Shown here piece by piece: positions 42,392 through 52,024 of a stretch of 64,000 bases of DNA. How positions within the stretch are numbered: the stretch's first letter is position 1; every line of letters starts with the position of its first letter. Below the pieces are notes generated by a model. That model had not been told where the DNA came from and ran no database searches. It saw nothing but the letters and a program-made list of their open reading frames with translations. The position numbers and the translations under genes were made by a program. Origin of the DNA: Palaemon carinicauda (Eukaryota; Arthropoda; Malacostraca; Decapoda; Palaemonidae); NCBI RefSeq assembly GCF_036898095.1, contig NC_090729.1:72257024-72321023 (forward strand), written 5' to 3'.

Positions 42392-43518
42392 CACCTAAAT
42401 TTTAGCTACGGAAGGGGCGTAGTTTTTAACAGAGATCTATATGATTTTACAGAGGAGGAGATACTGGCCATGTGTCCATTAAATGTTTGGAAAGTTCATA
42501 AAGTCACAGGTACATCAATGATAATCCTTACGTTCCAGGATGCTGATGTACCTTTTCATATTATTATCGAGAACGAAAGGATTAAAGTAAGACCCTTCAA
42601 GCAGAAGCCATTGCAATGCTTTAATTGTTTTAAATTTGGGCAACCCGTCCAAAGTTTGCAAAAATGAGAAGATGTGTGGTATTTGCTCCAAATCTTACCA
42701 TGGAGAGTGTGCACTTGGATCCAGGTGTTTAAATTGCAGCTCGAATCACAAATCCACAGACAAGATCTGCGAGCTATATAAGTTGGAGGAAGCTGCCCTC
42801 AACAAATCAAACTTAGAACACATAAGTGTGACCCATGCCAAAAGACTATTAAATAAATCAAATACATTATGCTAAGGCATTAAAATCAAACCAACCTAGC
42901 ACTGCCAATAGCTCAAAAAAAGTATACTATCTGACAAAATGTCAAATAACGAGGTAACCATATCACCACCTGAGGCTTTACCACGGTGTATTAACACTAG
43001 GTCATTGCCCATTGCTGTACAGCCTTCAGCCGCCATTACAAAAAGTAATACAAACCTCTCTCGGGCCATGTCCTTGCCTGATCTGATGGAGGTTCCACTT
43101 AAGACTAACTTACCTGATGCACCTGTTGTGGGAAAGGTGCAAAAACCTCGAATCCCACCATCTATTAATCGCGAAAGAGAGAGACCTCCATCTCTCTCTC
43201 CACCCACCATTAGAAACGTTAAGGCTATGACATCAAATAAATTTGATGTTTTGTCTGTTGATGTTTCTAATGAACCAGAAGATGGACTGAATAAATCAGA
43301 AATTCAAGTTGAGGTCCACCATCCACCTCAACAAATAGATAAAAAGAATACAAAGAAAAACACCAACGTTAAACCCAACATAACAAGACCACCTCTGAAG
43401 AAACCTACTGGTAATAATGTTAAATTAAAAACTGCTAATGGGAAGACCTCATCCAAGATGTCTTCCAGAAATAATCCATATTTTTCTCCTCCATTTTGCA
43501 ATGGAACTGTCAGGGTTT
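42392..43518 (+). pseudogene. LINE ORF1, C-terminal part (CCHC knuckles)
   Basis: It resumes in the frame predicted by removing Gypsy-B plus one ACCC copy: HLNFSYGRGVVFNRDLYD, then VWKVHKVTGTSMIILTF. Zinc-binding Cys follow: CFNCFKFG (His lost) with PSKVC in the next frame after a one-base break near 42640, then CGICSKSYHGECALGSRCLNC and a H-x4-DKIC step. Further frame changes lie near 42870 and 42930; the end is Lys/Pro/Ser-rich and stops at 43518. It functions in RNA binding by family. Decayed. Confidence 0.68.
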
Positions 43519-44130
43519 GAGGGCGAAATATGAAGAACTTAAGCTCCTAATTCATGAGCATTCCCCCATAATTGTATGTCTACAGGAAAGTATGCTTGAT
43601 TCTAACACTCCTAGTCCTCAAGAGTATGTTAGCTATAGAACACCATATAATTAACAAGCAGGGAGCCATGGCGGAAGTCTCATGTACATTCGTCGAGATG
43701 TTCCCCAAATACCCATGTCTATACGTACAACCCTGCAGGCAGTTGTTGTACAAATTGATATAGGGAGAAAATATACAATATGCTCTCTGTACTTACCTCC
43801 AAATGATAATATTTTATATGATGATTTAGCAGAGGTCATTCAACAGCTCCCTCAACCTTTTCTCTTACTGGGAGATATGAATGGTAGACATCCTTTATTG
43901 GGTGATGTTTTGGCCAACACAAGGGGCAATATTATCTCATCAATTGTGGAGAATGAGGATGTGGGACTCCTTAATACAGGAGAGCCCACACACTTCCATG
44001 TTTAGACAGGTACTTTGTCATGCATCGACCTTTCAATTGCAAGCTCTAACTGCCTTCTTGATTTTGATTGGAGGACATTAGATGATTGGCATACTAGTGA
44101 TCATGCACCAATCATTATAAACACCAACAA
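43495..44130 (+). pseudogene. LINE ORF2, AP-type endonuclease
   Basis: It starts in overlap with the ORF1 end: QWNCQGLRAKYEELKLLI, then PIIVCLQESML with the catalytic Glu of apurinic-type endonucleases, GGSLMYIRRDVP, then FLLLGDMNGRHPLLGD (the GDFN-like box, here GDMN), LSCIDLSIAS and a TSDHAPIII catalytic His end. Two stops interrupt the frame, TAA at 43652 and TAG at 44003; the TAG precedes TGTLSCIDLS. The domain nicks target DNA for target-primed reverse transcription. Confidence 0.8.
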
Positions 44131-46264
44131 GGGTCCGCCTTTGCAAAGATCGCCACGTTGGAATCTAGACAAGGCAAACTGGGTTAAATTTTCCGAGCTA
44201 AGTGAAATCGAAGGGAGAGCAGAACAGTTTGAAAGTGTTGATGATGCCATAGACCTACTGAATGGAACTCTTCATACAGCAGGAGTCAATTCAATTCCCA
44301 AAACAACAGGGTTATTCAAAAGACGACCAGTCCCGTGGTGGTCTTCAGAACTAACTGCACTCCACAGAGCCACAAGAAGATCTCTAACACGATTGCGTAG
44401 ACGCAGAACTGATGAGAATTTAGCTATGTACAAGAAATGTAGAGCACAGTTCCGTCGTGCCATGAAAGAAGCAAGGCGCCAGTCATGGATGTCTTTTGTT
44501 TCCTCCATTAACAGTAGAACACCACCATCTTCTGTGTGGAGGAAAGTAAAAAAGATAGCTGGCAAATTCACCCCCAACCCACCACCAGTGTTGAAGATGA
44601 ATGGCCAGTATGTAACTGAAGCAAGTGAAGTTCGCAATGCCCTGGCTAATCATTTTTCAAATGTATCCAGCAAGTGTGAAGGAGCCCCTGGTCACCAGTA
44701 TAGGAGCACTGAAGAAAAAATTTTAAATTTTGCAACAAGAAGGGAAGAGTCGTATAATTCTCCTTTCACTGAAAGAGAATTTGATTCCGCACTTGCTCAT
44801 TGCAACGATACAGCCCCTGGACCTGATAGAATTCCATATGCAATGACTAAACATGTACATTTCAATACAAAGCTATTTATTTTAAGCATTATTAATAGAA
44901 TATGGCATGATCATAGTTACCCAAGTGTTTGGGAACTAGCCATTATTTTAGCCTTTTTAAAACCCGGTAAAGACAAGTTTTTAGCAGCAAACTATCGTCC
45001 TATTGCATTGACATCTTGTTTATGTAAAATCATGGAGAAGATGGTCAATGCAGGGCTGATATGGTACCTTGAAAAGAAAGGTATTTTATCACCAATTCAA
45101 TGTGGATTCCGAAAAATGCACTCAACGACTGATGTGTTGATAAGACTTGAGTCGTCTATTTGTGAAGCCTTTGCTTCCAAACAGCACCATGTTACAGTAT
45201 TTTTTGACCTTGAAAAGGCATATGATACCACATGGAGATATGGTATTCTTAAAACCATTCATGAATTGGGATTGAGAGGAGAGCTGCCACTATTTATTCA
45301 GGCATTTCTTTCACGTAGAGTTTTTCAAGTGAGAGTGGGGGAAACTCTATCAGAGAGTAAGTGCCAGGAAGAAGGAGTTCCTCAGGGTAGTGTGCTGAGT
45401 GTAACCCTTTTTGCACTAGCAATTAATGGGATATCCTCAGCCATTCCCCAGGATGTTCTCTCAACATTATTTGTGGATGATCTCTCAATATCATTTGCTG
45501 GCACTAGAATGGCAATGGTTGAGAGAAAAATCCAAAATTATCCAGTGGGCTGACATGAATGGATTTAAGTTCTCGACAAGTAAAACTACCATTGTCCATT
45601 TTTGTCGTATCCGGGGAGTACATCCAGACCCGGATATATACATTAAAGGTCAACGGATACCATGTGTATCGGAAACCAAATTTTTAGGGTTGATATTTGA
45701 CTGTAGACTTACATGGCTTTCTCACCTAAAAGCGCTAAAAGCTAAATGTGTTGAAGCTCTGAATATCTTAAAAGTATTGTCCCATACATCATGGGGGGCA
45801 GACCGCAATACTATTTTAAAATTATATAAGGCCTTGATTTTTTCCAAAATTAGTTATGGTTGTGAGGTATATTCTTCAGCCACCCCAAGCCGGTTAAAAA
45901 TATTAGATTCGATACATCATGCAGGTATTAGATTGTCTACTGGAGCTTTTAAAACCTCGCCTATCCCAAGTCTCCTTGTTGATGCTGGAGAGTTACCTCT
46001 AGACCTTTACCGAATGTCTTCCATTCTTCGGTATTGGTTTAGATTGCAAAGACTCCCTAACTCTCTAGCCTTTCAGACTGCAAGCCTTGTAAGACACGCA
46101 TCATACTTTGAGTTGCACCCAAAATCTCCTCAACCTTATGGCTTTCGGGTGAAACGACTATTAAATAGTCTGGATATAATTAGAAATAAGGTACAGTACT
46201 TCCATTCAAGGTATCATCAACGCCTCCATGGAAGTTACCAGAGATATCATTTTGTAAATATTTA
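44131..46264 (+). pseudogene. LINE ORF2, reverse transcriptase
   Basis: Non-LTR RT motifs: APGPDRIPYAM, IILAFLKPGKDKFLAANYRP, PIQCGFRKMHSTTDVLI, VTVFFDLEKAYDTTWRYGIL, EEGVPQGSVLSVTLFALAI and LSTLFVDDLSISFAG with the catalytic DD. A frameshift near 45520 separates this from the thumb and connection region (WADMNGFKFSTSKTTIVHF, FLGLIFDCRLTWLSHL), which closes at 46264. The domain is intact in key residues but broken as a gene. Confidence 0.85.
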
Positions 46265-46282
46265 ATTGGAGATAAGAAGAAT

Positions 46283-47173
46283 ATGTCAGACCTAGAAGCC
46301 AGGTCTCTTTTTAATGAACATGTTAAAGAACATAGAGGATCAACTTTTATCTATACTGATGGCTCCAAATCTGATGCTGGCGTTGGATTTGGAGTACATA
46401 GTAATGGTTTTAATTGTAGAGGTGCACTTCCTCTGACCACTTCCATATTTACTGCCGAACTATATGGCATATTAACTGCTATTGAGAAAATAGCGTTGGA
46501 GAAGGAGGGTAATTTTACAATTTTTAGTGATGCAAGGAGTGTCCTTCAAGCTATGGAAGTTTTTAATTCTAATAACCCTCTAGTTTTAAAGATTTTAGAA
46601 TGGCTTTTCCTTATTGGACGGAGAGGTATAACAGTTCAATTTTGTTGGGTTTCAGCACATGTAGGTGTGTCCGGGAATGAGAAGGCAGATTCACTGGCTA
46701 AGGAGGCTGCATCCGAGTTGCTGCCAAGAAGGTATCCCATTCCCTGTAATGATTTCTTACCTGATATCAAGAAATTGGTTTGCAATAAATGGCAACAGCA
46801 ATGGGATAGTCAAGATGGCAATTAAATGAGGGAAGTAACAAATGACATATCTCCTTGGAGGTATAATATGATGCCCCGAAAATGGGAGACGTCTCTTTGT
46901 CGTCTCCGTATTGGTCACACTCGGTTGACACATGAGTTTCTGCTGAAGGGCCAACACCAACCGCATTGTGACAACTGTTTAGTACCTCTAACAGTAAGGC
47001 ATTTGTTGACCGAATGCCCCAATTATAACAACTTGCGGAATAGATATTTGTTTGAGGCTCGAGGTGAGGGTGGCAGGTTCATCCTTGCCAAGATTCTTGG
47101 AAATGATGTGTCCTACCATGCAAGTGGCATTTTTAGATTTCTTTCAGAAGCAGGTCTTCTGAAAAATATTTAA
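46283..47173 (+). pseudogene. LINE ORF2, RNase H and C-terminal Cys/His region
   Basis: RNase H: STFIYTDGSKSDAGVGFGVH (first Asp), TAELYGILTAIEKIAL (Glu), FTIFSDARSVLQAM (Asp), VSAHVGVSGNEKADSLAKEA (late His and Asp). An in-frame TAA at 46823 is followed by SLCRLRIGHTRLTHEFLL and CDNCLVPLTVRHLLTECPNY, the Cys-Cys-His-Cys tail seen in many LINE ORF2 proteins. All four RNase H carboxylates are present. Stop at 47171. Confidence 0.82.
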
Positions 47174-47338
47174 CTTTTATGACATTCAACTTTTATGATT
47201 TTAATTGAATACTCTTTAATTTTTTATTTGATTTCATTTTCTATTTTTGTATACATAAATTAAATGTTACCGGCGTCAATGACCTTAGATGTCAGGATGC
47301 CTGAAAACTTTAAATCATTCATTCATTCTCTAATGAAA

Positions 47339-48009
47339 TCTTCAACAAGATTCCTAAAGCCTGCGCTAAACTTCGGCCTGCAGCTCCTCCAAAGCCCATT
47401 TCATGGTCTTCGGATAAAGTTCTTCACTTAGCATCAACCCTGAACAATGATGATTGCTCGCTGAAAGACTTTACTCAAAAGGTGATATTCTTATTCGCAC
47501 TAGCCTCAGGAGCCAGAGTTAGCGAAATAGTGGCCCTCTCGAGGGATGATGTCCACATTCAGTTCACAGACAGCGGAGAACTGAACCTCTTTCCGGACCC
47601 GACGTTTCTTGCCAAGAACGAGCTGCCCACTAAGAGATGGGGTCCCTGGAGAATCTGCCCTCTGAAGGAAGAAGCATCCCTCTGTCCAGTGGAATGCCTA
47701 AAGGTCTATCTTCGTAGAACTTCAGATTTAAAGGGAGATCAGCTTTTCAAGGGAGAAACTTCCGGTTCAACGTTATCCTTGAAACAGATAAGGGCAAAAA
47801 TCACCTATTTTACTTATAGCGGATCCAGACAGTACACCCGCAGGTCATGAGCCGAGAAAAGTTGCCTCGTCTCTAAATTTCTTTCAGACAATGTTGTTTG
47901 AAAGCCTGCGTGCTTACACTGGTTGGAAGTCATCCAGAGTTTTCTTCAAACACTACGCGAAGCAATTACAGGAAATAAAATTTCATATGGTAGCGGCAGG
48001 CAGTGTTAT
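47339..48009 (+). pseudogene. DIRS-C tyrosine recombinase, catalytic part
   Basis: Continues from 30910 across the LINE: FNKIPKACAKLRPA, SWSSDKVLHLASTL, LFALASGARVSEIVALS (catalytic Arg), FLAKNELPTKRWGPWRICPL, CPVECLKVYLRRT. A frame change near 47815-47845 leads to HEPRKVASSLNFF (H-x2-R box), LRAYTGWKSSRVFFKHYAKQL (late Trp/His and Tyr) and MVAAGSVI. It meets the right end of DIRS-D at 48010, so its last few codons and the DIRS-C terminus are absent. The catalytic set is complete but the frame is broken. Confidence 0.8.
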
Positions 48010-48069
48010 AAAAGGGATTTTGACGAAGGAAAAATCTATTTCTGGGAAGAGGCCTGTGACGCCCGGTGA

Positions 48070-48350
48070 GAAAGGTCCTTCCTTATACCTTTCCTAATAT
48101 AAATCTTCCAAATATACTAGAGAAAGATAAAAGCATGGAATGCAGAGGTTACAACCCTCGCGCGAACACCTTGTAGGTGTCGTGTATTAAACAAAGGCGT
48201 GTGTAAACCACTATTCACAGGTTGTCTTCCATTTAGATAATCCCTTCATCAATGGGGAGGGCCGTGACAGGCCCTAGATAACATGGTTGAACTCCCCAAT
48301 GACACCCACCACGCGCGCCCTCTAGGACATCCTTCTGCAAGAACATATGG
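48070..48350 (-). repeat. DIRS-D right terminal inverted repeat
   Basis: Reverse complement of 55378-55650, including CGCGCGCCCTCTAGGACATC and CACGACACCTACAAGGTGTT-type segments. Only a handful of differences noticed, which points to a young element. Confidence 0.88.
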
Positions 48351-48403
48351 CTTGGCAAGGAAAAAGAGGGGTGGGGTCCGTATCAAATAACCGGGAAGGG
48401 TTT

Positions 48404-48486
48404 CACCGGGCGTCACAGGCCTCTTCCCAGAAATAGATTTTTCCTTCGTCAAAATCCCTTTCCTGGGGGGCCTGTGACGGCCGGTG
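48404..48486 (-). other. DIRS-D internal complementary region (ICR)
   Basis: 83 bp from CACCGGGCGTCACAGGC to CTGTGACGGCCGGTG. Its left half is the reverse complement of the element's right end (48010-48066) and its right half that of the left end (about 55640-55669). Only one base differs near the junction (CCCTTTC versus CCCTTTT). Confidence 0.88.
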
Positions 48487-48863
48487 AGAATGTACCAGAG
48501 AATGCCTTCCAAGCCCAATAAATTAATAACATAATAAGGAGAAAACAAACACCATGTAAGGCAATAATATAATACTGTAAGTAAACATAAATCATAAACT
48601 AGCCATAGGCATAGGGGATGTAATGCTAAAATAATAAGAGGACCAGGGATCACCTGAGTGTCCCGTCGTGAAAGGAATCAACCTTACATGTCTAAGCATA
48701 TCTAAACTTTACAGGAATGGTAATTACAATAACAGTTAAATCATAACAATTAAACATGGCAAAATAACTTAGGGCTAACGAACCACCCAGGAGAGTGGCG
48801 ACGTGGTGTGAGAGGTGGTCAGGAGGGAGGAGAGAAGAGATGGAATAAAGAAATAATCAGAGA

Positions 48864-49829
48864 TTAATGGGGGGAGATAAGACTCCCCGCTGCAACCGTA
48901 GGGTATTTAAGGGCCTGTAAGTTCTTTAGATAGTGGCGTTTGAAAACCATAGGAGATTTCCAACCCGTGTATTTTTTAAGGTCATCAAAGTCCATGTTCT
49001 GGAAGTAATTGATAGAGGTAGCTATTGACCGTATATCATGAGCATGGGGAAATGATTCCGGGTTAGCATGTTTAATGAAGTAGAGGATTTGTTGTCTGAT
49101 ACCTTGAATGGTCAAAGTACCACCTTGTTCCCTGATAAATAAGGGGCCAGACGAGCGGGTGGCAGATCTAGCTAAAAAGGTCCTGAGAGTAGTGACTGGA
49201 CACAGCGAAGGATCCTGGGGAAGAGAGATGATCTTCCAAGGGGACCACCTATTTTGCGGGTCCTCATTTTTTGCTAGGAAAGCTCTGTCTGGGGTAAGCA
49301 GTACTTCGCCTGTAGGGAGGAAATCTATGTTTTCCGGGTTACGTGAGAGCGCTGCTAGTTCTGAGATTCTAGCACCTGAGGCCATAGCTGATAGAAATAA
49401 CGTCTTCCTAAGCAGAGTGATATAAGAGCAGGACTCGTTGTCAGTGTCCGACGCGAGTTTGAGGACATTGTTCAGAGACCAAGAGACTTTTTGTGGCCGA
49501 TCCAACGGCCGAAGCCTAGCACATGCTTTTGGAATAGATGAGAAATAGGAATCAGCTAGATTAATGTTAAACCCAACCAGGAATATCTTCTTCAAAGCTG
49601 ACTTGATGGTAGTTATAGTGCTAGCTGCCAAGCCCTTGTCAAATAAGAACCTAAAGAACGAGATGGCTAAATTCGGAGTCATACGAGTGTGGTCTGAATT
49701 CTTTAAGAAACCTGCTAATTTCTTAACAGCCGAATCATATTGACGAATTGTCGAGTCCCTTTTGTCCGCTTCGATGAAGAGAACGTTTTCCGGGTCAATG
49801 TTTGCGTCTTTATGAGCTGCAAACTTCAT
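48864..49829 (-). CDS. DIRS-D tyrosine recombinase (YR)
   Basis: The ATG at 49829-49827 starts MKFAAHKDANIDPENVLFI; it overlaps the RT-frame stop as ATGA. The core-binding domain has RDSTIRQYDSAVKKLAGFL and FFRFLFDKGLAASTITTIK. The catalytic domain has SAMASGARISELAALS (Arg I), FLAKNEDPQNRWSPWKI, FPHAHDIRSIATSINYFQ (H-x2-R), then YTGWKSPMVFKRHYLKNLQ (late Trp and His, nucleophile Tyr). At 321 residues it is complete and ends VAAGSLISPH. The enzyme would insert a circular DNA copy by site-specific recombination without target duplication. Open reading continues far upstream in this frame, so a longer N-terminus is formally possible; the ATG is chosen because the fold begins right after it and DIRS-E has the same ATGA. 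Confidence 0.88.
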   Translation of the reverse strand: MKFAAHKDANIDPENVLFIEADKRDSTIRQYDSAVKKLAGFLKNSDHTRMTPNLAISFFRFLFDKGLAASTITTIKSALKKIFLVGFNINLADSYFSSIPKACARLRPLDRPQKVSWSLNNVLKLASDTDNESCSYITLLRKTLFLSAMASGARISELAALSRNPENIDFLPTGEVLLTPDRAFLAKNEDPQNRWSPWKIISLPQDPSLCPVTTLRTFLARSATRSSGPLFIREQGGTLTIQGIRQQILYFIKHANPESFPHAHDIRSIATSINYFQNMDFDDLKKYTGWKSPMVFKRHYLKNLQALKYPTVAAGSLISPH

Positions 49830-52024
49830 GAAGTCCACAAAGTTAGGGTTTTGGCTATCCTTGAGGAATCTGACACAGTCTGTGTTTGAATTACTTGGGT
49901 TAGTTTGGGGAATGGAATCCGGAAGGGTCGGAGTTTCAGCTCGAGGAGGAGAGGAAACCAACTGCTCTTTGGCCAGTGAGGTGCTACTAAGGCCACTGTC
50001 CCCCGGAAGGAGCGTAGTTTGTGCAATACTTTCATTAGAAGATTCACTGGTGGAAATAGGTAAATCTTCCTCCAATGGTTCCAATCCAGGGTTAATGCGT
50101 CTATGGCATAAGCCTGAGGGTCCATGTTTGGTGTCACATAACAAGGAAGTTTGTGATTCATCTGAGTTGCGAATAGATCTACCTGAAGGCCCGGAACCAG
50201 CCTGAGTATCCACTGGAATGAAATTATGTCCAGAGACCATTCTGATTCCAGTGGTTTCATCCTGGATAGTGAGTCCGCTATCACATTCTGGACTCCCGCT
50301 AGGTGGGTTGCTGACAGGAACCAGTGCTTTTCTGCTGCCAAGGTGAAGATAGTGACCAGGATCTGATTCAGGTTGGGCGACTTGGATCCTCCTCTGTTGA
50401 TGCAGTGTACTACGGCTGTGCTGTCTGACACTACTCTGATGTGGGTCGACCTCGGAGGAGAGAGCCTCTTCAGGGTCAAGAACACTGCCATGGCTTCGAG
50501 AACATTGATGTGGAAGTGTTTCATGGCGGGTGACCAAGAGCCCTGAAACATCTGACGTTCGTAGTAACCCCCCCATCCACTCAGAGACGCGTCTGTATGA
50601 ATTGTCACTTGTGGGGGTGGGAATTGAAGAGGAACCGATTTGGAAAGGTTCTTCGATTCGGACCATGGCTGTAATCTCATTTTCAAGACAGAGGGGATTT
50701 TCGAGACCTTGTCTCTTAAAGGTACTGTGGCTCTCTTTCTCCAAACTCGATTGATGTCTTTGAGTTTGGCTTTCAATAGGCGATCTGTTACTGAGGCGAA
50801 TTGCAGAAGGCCGAGGATTCTTTCTAAGGCTCTTCTGGACACCTGCCTGTGTTTTAGAAAATTCTTGACCTTGGAAGCTATTTCTCTTACCTTTTTGGGA
50901 GGTAGAACCAGCTTGTGCCGTGCAAGGTCCCACTGTATGCCTAACCATTCGAAGCGGTCTGATGGAAGTAGGCGGGATTTTTGGAGATTGACCCGAAATC
51001 CCAGGTTGGCGAGAAAACGAAGTACTTTCTTCGTAGCTCTGTTGCACTCCAGGGCTGACCGAGCCCAAATAAGCCAATCGTCCAGATAAGCAACGATCTG
51101 AATCCCTTGGTTCCTGAGTTGTTCTAGCACCGTCTCTCCCAGTTTCGTGAATATCCTGGGTGCAATGTTGAGGCCGAAGGGCATGACTTTGAATGCAAAG
51201 GCTTTCCTGCCTAGACGGAAACCTAGGTAAGGAGAGAAGTTTCGAGCTATTGGTACGTGATAATAGGCGTCGGTAAGATCGATAGAGGTGGTGACGGCCC
51301 CACGGGGAAGCAGGGTACGTACCTGAGAGATGGTCAACATCCGGAACTTGTCGCAGAGGATGTAAGAATTTAGCTTTGACAAGTCCAGGACCACTCTCAA
51401 TGCCGACGAGCCTTTCTTCGGAACTGTGAACAGGCGGCCTTGGAACTTCAGCGATCGAACCCGTTTGATTGCTTTTTTCTGTAGTAACTCGGTGGTGTAC
51501 TCTCTCAGAATGGATGTGGGTCTCTGGAAGAAGGTCACTGGTGGAGGAGGGGAACCTCGTGACCATTTCCACCCCAAGCCTTTGGAGACTATGCTGTGAG
51601 CCCACGGACTGAAGGTCCAACGGTCTCGAAAGTGGTAAAGTCTCCCCCCTACCGGAACTATATCATTGCGAGGGAGTGAATCTAGGTTCTTTCCCTCCTC
51701 GAGAACCCCTTGTCCTAGGTCCGCCTCGTTGACGGAACTGTCCTCTAGCCCTGTAGCTACCTCTCTGGTGTCCACGAAAGGGACCTGAGGGTCCGTAGCT
51801 AGGGATGTATGCGGGTGAGGGCATCCAAACGGGGTTGGGTTGGGTACCTGGGGGAGCAGTGAGGTAGACCACCTGTTGAGGGTGTTTCGGCTGTAGAGGA
51901 GACGAAGCAGTGGGAGACTGTGAAGACGAGTGGGCAATCGACGATTGTTGGTAGTGACCTCGGCTCGTCTTGTAAGGGGCAAACCTCTGTTTCTTCCTGA
52001 AGAAGTTTTGTTTTTGCCCTTCAA
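49826..52024 (-). CDS. DIRS-D RT-RNase H-MT-like polyprotein
   Basis: 732 codons, no stop. RT: FQGRLFTVPKKGSSALRVVL, VTTSIDLTDAYYHVPIA (Asp), FGLNIAPRIFTKLG, IVAYLDDWLIWARS (catalytic DD). RNase H: VTIHTDASLSGWGGYY (Asp), INVLEAMAVFLTL (Glu), VVSDSTAVVHCINRGG (Asp), NVIADSLSRM (Asp). MT-like: LQVDLFATQMNHKLPCYV, YAIDALTLDWNHW, YLFPPVNLLMKVLHKL and ALVAPHWPKSSWFPLL. The start is uncertain; it overlaps gag by about 360 bases, so translation may use frameshifting or reinitiation. The C-terminal stop TGA overlaps the YR ATG. All RT and RNase H catalytic residues are intact. MT resembles Dam-type N6-adenine methyltransferases only by the short F-x-PP(V/F) region and DIRS convention. Confidence 0.88.
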   Translation of the reverse strand: MKGKNKTSSGRNRGLPLTRRAEVTTNNRRLPTRLHSLPLLRLLYSRNTLNRWSTSLLPQVPNPTPFGCPHPHTSLATDPQVPFVDTREVATGLEDSSVNEADLGQGVLEEGKNLDSLPRNDIVPVGGRLYHFRDRWTFSPWAHSIVSKGLGWKWSRGSPPPPVTFFQRPTSILREYTTELLQKKAIKRVRSLKFQGRLFTVPKKGSSALRVVLDLSKLNSYILCDKFRMLTISQVRTLLPRGAVTTSIDLTDAYYHVPIARNFSPYLGFRLGRKAFAFKVMPFGLNIAPRIFTKLGETVLEQLRNQGIQIVAYLDDWLIWARSALECNRATKKVLRFLANLGFRVNLQKSRLLPSDRFEWLGIQWDLARHKLVLPPKKVREIASKVKNFLKHRQVSRRALERILGLLQFASVTDRLLKAKLKDINRVWRKRATVPLRDKVSKIPSVLKMRLQPWSESKNLSKSVPLQFPPPQVTIHTDASLSGWGGYYERQMFQGSWSPAMKHFHINVLEAMAVFLTLKRLSPPRSTHIRVVSDSTAVVHCINRGGSKSPNLNQILVTIFTLAAEKHWFLSATHLAGVQNVIADSLSRMKPLESEWSLDIISFQWILRLVPGLQVDLFATQMNHKLPCYVTPNMDPQAYAIDALTLDWNHWRKIYLFPPVNLLMKVLHKLRSFRGTVALVAPHWPKSSWFPLLLELKLRPFRIPFPKLTQVIQTQTVSDSSRIAKTLTLWTS
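49830..51620 (-). other. Long open -1 frame over DIRS-D RT, fused in frame to YR
   Basis: About 597 codons without a stop lie upstream of the YR start, in the YR frame and across most of the RT-RNase H-MT frame. Ser/Gln/Arg-rich, no recognised domain. The gag stop codon at 51663 lies in the same frame just upstream. Confidence 0.35.
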
